Assembly (NCBI GenBank): GCA_963748385.1
Contig: CAVVIQ010000020.1
Coordinates: 186,001-250,000, forward strand
DNA: 64,000 bases
Source of the DNA: Rhodoblastus sp963748385
Lineage (GTDB): Bacteria > Pseudomonadota > Alphaproteobacteria > Rhizobiales > Beijerinckiaceae
Direction of reading: 5' to 3'
The position numbers and the translations under genes are program-made. Of the stretch, positions 60,600-64,000 are shown one piece after another. Under the pieces are notes generated by a model. It was given only the letters and a program-made list of their open reading frames with translations. It searched no databases and had not been told where the DNA came from. Positions within the stretch are counted from its first letter, which is position 1, and every line of letters starts with the position of its first letter.

Positions 60600-61910
60600 T
60601 CACTCCGCCGCGCTGGACTGAGTCTTGCCGCCAAAACGCTTGGCGACGTAGTCTTCAACGATCTTTTCAAATTCGTTCGCAATGCCGTCGCCGCGGAGCG
60701 TCTTCACTTTTCGTCCGTCGATAAAGACCGGGGCCGCCGGAGCCTCGCCCGTTCCCGGAAGCGAAATTCCAATATCGGCGTGTTTCGACTCGCCGGGACC
60801 ATTCACGATGCACCCCATGACCGCGACATTGAGAGATTCGACACCAGGATAAATTTTCCGCCATAGAGGCATGCGGTCGCGAATCATGGCCTGAATGTCG
60901 CGCGCCAATTCCTGGAAAACCGTGCTGGTGGTGCGCCCGCAGCCTGGACAAGCCGCGACGAGCGGGACGAAGGTCCGAAACCCCATGGTCTGAAGAATCT
61001 CCTGCGCAACCCTGACCTCCAGCGTCCGGTCGCCGCCCGGCTCAGGCGTCAGCGACACGCGAATCGTGTCGCCAATTCCTTCCTGAAGGAGGATGCCCAA
61101 GGCGGCCGAGGAGGCGACAATGCCCTTGGAGCCCATGCCAGCCTCGGTCAATCCAAGATGCAGGGCGTAGTCCGAGCGCCACGCCACCATGCGATAAACG
61201 GAAATCAGATCCTGCACGCCGGAAACTTTGGCGGAAAGTATGATCCTGTCGCGCTTCAAGCCGATTTCTTCCGCGCGCTGCGCTGAAAGCAGCGCCGAGC
61301 GCACGAGCGCCTCACGAGTGACCGCGCGGGCGTCGACCGGCTTTTCGGCCTTATGGTTGTCATCCATAAGGACGGTCAGAAGAGCCTGGTCCAGCGACCC
61401 CCAGTTCGCGCCAATTCGCACCGCCTTGTCATGTTTAATCGCCAGTTCGATGATCGCGCCGAACTGCTTGTCCTTTTTTTCCTTGAAGCCGACATTGCCA
61501 GGGTTGATCCGATATTTCGCCAAGGCCTCGGCGCAGGCGGGATGGTCAGCGAGCAGTTTGTGCCCGATGTAATGAAAATCGCCTGCTAGCGGAACGTTCA
61601 CGCCCATTGAATCGAGCTTTTCGCGGATTCTCGGAACCGCCGCAGCCGCCTCGTCGCGATCGACCGTGATGCGCACGAGCTCCGATCCCGCTTGGGCGAG
61701 AGCGGCGACCTGCGCGACAGTGGCTTCAACATCCCCTGTGTCGGTATTGGTCATGCTCTGCACGACAACAGGGGCGCCGCCGCCAACGAGGACAGATCCC
61801 GCGCCTGCGCCGATCCTCACGCCGACGCTATGACGACGCAACAGAGGCTCCGCCGGGATTTCCGTTTCGCAAAGCGGCCGGAATTCGTTGTCGCTCATAG
61901 GCAAGCTCAT
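60600..61910 (-). CDS. ispG: 4-hydroxy-3-methylbut-2-en-1-yl diphosphate synthase
   Basis: A 436-residue [4Fe-4S] enzyme of the MEP pathway. TIM barrel with VVVQSMTNTDTGDVEATVAQ and LAGDFHYIGHKLL, and the C-terminal cluster motif CPGCGRTTSTVFQELA and MGCIVNGPGESKHADIG. A slightly longer loop (KEKKDKQFGAIIE) is present as in alphaproteobacterial GcpE. Upstream in-frame ATG at 61910 is taken as start; ATG at 61898 would also fit. Followed by ispH. Confidence 0.95.
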   Translation of the reverse strand: MSLPMSDNEFRPLCETEIPAEPLLRRHSVGVRIGAGAGSVLVGGGAPVVVQSMTNTDTGDVEATVAQVAALAQAGSELVRITVDRDEAAAAVPRIREKLDSMGVNVPLAGDFHYIGHKLLADHPACAEALAKYRINPGNVGFKEKKDKQFGAIIELAIKHDKAVRIGANWGSLDQALLTVLMDDNHKAEKPVDARAVTREALVRSALLSAQRAEEIGLKRDRIILSAKVSGVQDLISVYRMVAWRSDYALHLGLTEAGMGSKGIVASSAALGILLQEGIGDTIRVSLTPEPGGDRTLEVRVAQEILQTMGFRTFVPLVAACPGCGRTTSTVFQELARDIQAMIRDRMPLWRKIYPGVESLNVAVMGCIVNGPGESKHADIGISLPGTGEAPAAPVFIDGRKVKTLRGDGIANEFEKIVEDYVAKRFGGKTQSSAAE

Positions 61911-62074
61911 TGTCGGGGAAAGCGCGCCTTCTATAGCATCGAAAAACCCGCCGCGCGACCCTTGTTGCCTACGGGTCGGGGGGCGAATCGCGCGGCTGCA
62001 TTTTTCGTGACGCCATACATATTTAAATGTTGGCCGAGAAAATCATCAGGTCATTCATCCAAGAGAGCCTTACC

Positions 62075-62860
62075 ATGTCGCTAGCCTCGAAAACCGCCGT
62101 CGTTACTGGCTCCACCTCCGGCATCGGCCTCGCCATCGCCCGCGCCTTTGCCAATCAGGGATGCAACCTCGTTATCAACGGTTTACGCGAGATTTCGGCG
62201 ATTGAACCCGAGCGCGCGTCCATTGAAAAGAATTTCGGCGTCAAGGTGATCTATGACCGCGCCGACATGTCCAACCCCGAAGAGATCGCCACCATGATCG
62301 CCCGAGCCGAAAAACACTTCGGCTCTGTGGACATTCTCGTGAACAATGCCGGAATTCAGTTCGTTGCGCCAATCGAGGATTTTCCTGTCGAGAAATGGAA
62401 TCAAATTATCGCGATCAACCTTTCCTCGGCGTTCCACGCAATGCGCGCCGCGATGCCGGGAATGAAGGCCCGCAAGTGGGGGCGCATCATAAATACAGCC
62501 TCGGCTCACTCGCTCGTCGCCTCACCTTTCAAGTCGGCTTATATCGCCGCCAAGCACGGCGTCGCGGGTTTGACCAAGACTGCCGCCCTTGAGCTGGCGA
62601 CCTTCGGCGTCACGGTCAATTCTATCTCCCCCGGCTATGTTTTGACCCCCTTGGTTGAAAAGCAGATCCCGGACACGATGAAAGCTCGAAACCTGACGCG
62701 GGAACAGGTCCTGAACGACGTGTTGCTCGCGGCCCAGCCGACCAGACAATTCGTGACCGTCGAGCAGGTCGCGGCCCTCGCCGTGTTCCTGTCAGGCGAC
62801 GCCGCCTCGCAAATCACTGGCGCCAATATTTCGATGGATGGAGGATGGACCGCGGCGTGA
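62075..62860 (+). CDS. bdhA: 3-hydroxybutyrate dehydrogenase
   Basis: A 261-residue short-chain dehydrogenase. Cofactor motif TGSTSGIGLAIARAF, NNAG in LVNNAGIQFV, catalytic Ser/Tyr/Lys in TASAHSLV and SAYIAAKHGVAG. The GIQFVAPIEDFPVEKWNQIIAINL stretch is typical of BdhA, which oxidises (R)-3-hydroxybutyrate to acetoacetate when polyhydroxybutyrate is used. The ATG at 62075 is chosen by homology to the family start; upstream ATG at 62027 would add a non-conserved segment. Same strand as ribF, 145 bases later. Confidence 0.88.
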   Translation: MSLASKTAVVTGSTSGIGLAIARAFANQGCNLVINGLREISAIEPERASIEKNFGVKVIYDRADMSNPEEIATMIARAEKHFGSVDILVNNAGIQFVAPIEDFPVEKWNQIIAINLSSAFHAMRAAMPGMKARKWGRIINTASAHSLVASPFKSAYIAAKHGVAGLTKTAALELATFGVTVNSISPGYVLTPLVEKQIPDTMKARNLTREQVLNDVLLAAQPTRQFVTVEQVAALAVFLSGDAASQITGANISMDGGWTAA

Positions 62861-63005
62861 CGCCGAACCGCGACGACCGCCAACTGGGGCAAACCCGTGG
62901 CCGCAGTGGCGCTTGTCCCATTGCTTGACGCTGCGCATCGGAACGGCGTTAAAGGTAACACCCGCGATCTGCGACGCGCAGGAATTCATAGCGCCCCAAC
63001 CCATC

Positions 63006-63992
63006 ATGCCCTCAAATCCAGATTTCCTGCTCAGCACCGATCCCGAAGAACCCCCGGAGAGACTCGCCGGCGCGGTCGTCGCCATTGGCAATTTCGATGG
63101 CGTCCATCGCGGTCACCGCGCCGTTATCGCCCGAGCAAAAGCCTTGGCGCGGAGATTGGCGCGGCCTTGCGCCATCCTGACCTTCGAACCCCATCCCGTC
63201 GATTTTTTTGGCCGTGGCGACGCCGTCTTCCGCCTGACCAGTCGTGACGCCAAAGCCCATCGCATCGCGGAACTCGGCCTTGACGGCATGTTCGTCCTGA
63301 CTTTCGACAAGGCCTTGGCGAACCTCGACGCAGGCGAGTTTCTGCGCGAAATTCTGGTCCGCCGCCTCGGCGTCGCGGCCGTTGTCGTAGGCTATGATTT
63401 CCATTTCGGCGCGCGTCGAACCGGCACGCCCGAGTTTTTGCGCGAGGCGGCGCCAAAGCTCGGCATCGCGGTTGAAATTGTCGAAAAGGTCGTCGCTGAC
63501 GAGGAGGGTTCGCTCGAAGCCGTTTCTTCGACCGCAACGCGGGAGGCGCTGGAGCGGGGCGATGTTCGCGGCGCGGCGGTGTTGCTCGGCCATCTCTGGT
63601 CCCTGACCGGCACGGTGATCCATGGCGCGAAGCTCGGGCGTCAACTTGGCTTTCCAACCGCCAATCTCGCTGTCGAAGACTCCTGCCGCCTGCGCCACGC
63701 CATCTACGCTGTCGAAGTCGATCTCGATGGCCGCAGGCTAAAAGGCGTCGCCAGTTTCGGCCGGCGCCCGACGGTGGCCAACGAGGGTCCAACACTCCTC
63801 GAAGTCTATCTTTTCGATTTTTCCGAAGATCTTTATGGACGCGATATTGAAGTCTTCTTCATCGATTTCCTGCGCCCCGAGACGAAATTCGAGTCGCTTG
63901 ACGCTTTGATCGCACAAATCCGTCAGGATGAGACGCTAGCGCGCCGCATCCTGGACGCATCACAATTCCATCGGTCCCCCAGATCGGGTTAA
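63006..63992 (+). CDS. ribF: Bifunctional riboflavin kinase/FAD synthetase
   Basis: A 328-residue bifunctional enzyme making FMN and FAD from riboflavin. N-terminal FAD synthetase with VVAIGNFDGVHRGHRAVIARA and STATREALERGD, and C-terminal riboflavin kinase with GTVIHGAKLGRQLGFPTANLAV and EVYLFDFSEDLYGRDIEVFFIDFLRPE. Both domains are complete. The ATG at 63006 is the family start; an open frame upstream reaches into bdhA. In rhizobia ileS often follows, but the window ends 8 bases later. Confidence 0.95.
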   Translation: MPSNPDFLLSTDPEEPPERLAGAVVAIGNFDGVHRGHRAVIARAKALARRLARPCAILTFEPHPVDFFGRGDAVFRLTSRDAKAHRIAELGLDGMFVLTFDKALANLDAGEFLREILVRRLGVAAVVVGYDFHFGARRTGTPEFLREAAPKLGIAVEIVEKVVADEEGSLEAVSSTATREALERGDVRGAAVLLGHLWSLTGTVIHGAKLGRQLGFPTANLAVEDSCRLRHAIYAVEVDLDGRRLKGVASFGRRPTVANEGPTLLEVYLFDFSEDLYGRDIEVFFIDFLRPETKFESLDALIAQIRQDETLARRILDASQFHRSPRSG

Positions 63993-64000
63993 GGTCCGTG

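Noticed and set aside
1..64000. Prophage, insertion sequence, CRISPR array, toxin-antitoxin or defence system
   Set aside because: No integrase, transposase, terminal repeats, regularly spaced repeats or defence-type domain was found; nearly all genes are core metabolism or information processing.

Overview
This 64 kb window is almost entirely conserved chromosomal core sequence from an alphaproteobacterium, most likely of the Rhizobiales (Hyphomicrobiales). The evidence is the gene set and order: ffh-rpsP-rimM-trmD, hisS-hisZ-hisG, rho-mnmE-mnmG-rsmG-parA-parB followed by convergent holA-lptE-leuS, a rhizobial-type PmtA, a plant/alphaproteobacterial-type GshA, a NadQ-like NAD regulator and a DivJ/PleC-type histidine kinase. 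A Beijerinckiaceae/Methylocystaceae relative would fit, but I cannot name a genus. I see no prophage, insertion sequence, CRISPR array or integron.

Layout. 1-9 kb: the end of a class A penicillin-binding protein, a dihydroorotase-like enzyme, YgfZ, a tightly coupled tag/HD/unknown/NadQ-like operon, a decayed dihydrolipoamide dehydrogenase remnant, and two divergent YdcH-like (DUF465) proteins. 8.6-13.7 kb: purE, a frameshifted purK, thrC, an M16 protease and a GNAT acetyltransferase. 13.8-21 kb: a frameshifted PAS-GGDEF-EAL membrane protein with degenerate catalytic sites, YqgE, a DsbD-like periplasmic protein, RsmE and GshA. 21.3-34.4 kb: a visibly AT-richer block holding rho, the tRNA-modification and partition genes, two parS sites, holA, lptE, leuS, yggS and an L,D-transpeptidase, with tRNA-Thr(CGT) at its right edge. 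This is the chromosome partition locus, so the replication origin should be near. 34.5-45.7 kb: the SRP/ribosome-maturation operon, dnaK-dnaJ with a good RpoH-type promoter, pmtA, pyrF, dapB, gpmA and an MBL-fold hydrolase. 45.8-49.5 kb: the histidine start operon with histidyl-tRNA synthetase. 49.7-64 kb: a HAD phosphatase, a MaoC hydratase, acyl-CoA ligase coupled to a putative ETF-beta methyltransferase, two orphan Tad-type pseudopilin-like proteins, UDG/GST, the histidine kinase, a 2OG-Fe(II) oxygenase, the last two MEP isoprenoid enzymes (ispG, ispH), 3-hydroxybutyrate dehydrogenase and RibF.

How the parts fit: ParA/ParB act on the two parS sites, one overlapping the rho stop codon and one inside rsmG. 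Ffh, RpsP, RimM and TrmD serve translation and membrane targeting. IspG and IspH complete isoprenoid precursor synthesis. FadD feeds beta-oxidation, whose electrons pass through ETF, the likely target of the coupled methyltransferase.

No clearly undescribed system stands out. The most unusual signals are the 28 bp perfect parS palindrome that carries the rho stop codon and a rho C-terminal extension; the sharp base-composition block around parAB; single-base frameshifts in purK and the EAL protein; a QxH instead of HxH metal motif in the dihydroorotase; and the orphan pseudopilin pair. All start choices, functions and base-composition remarks come from reading the sequence by eye; no search or alignment was run.
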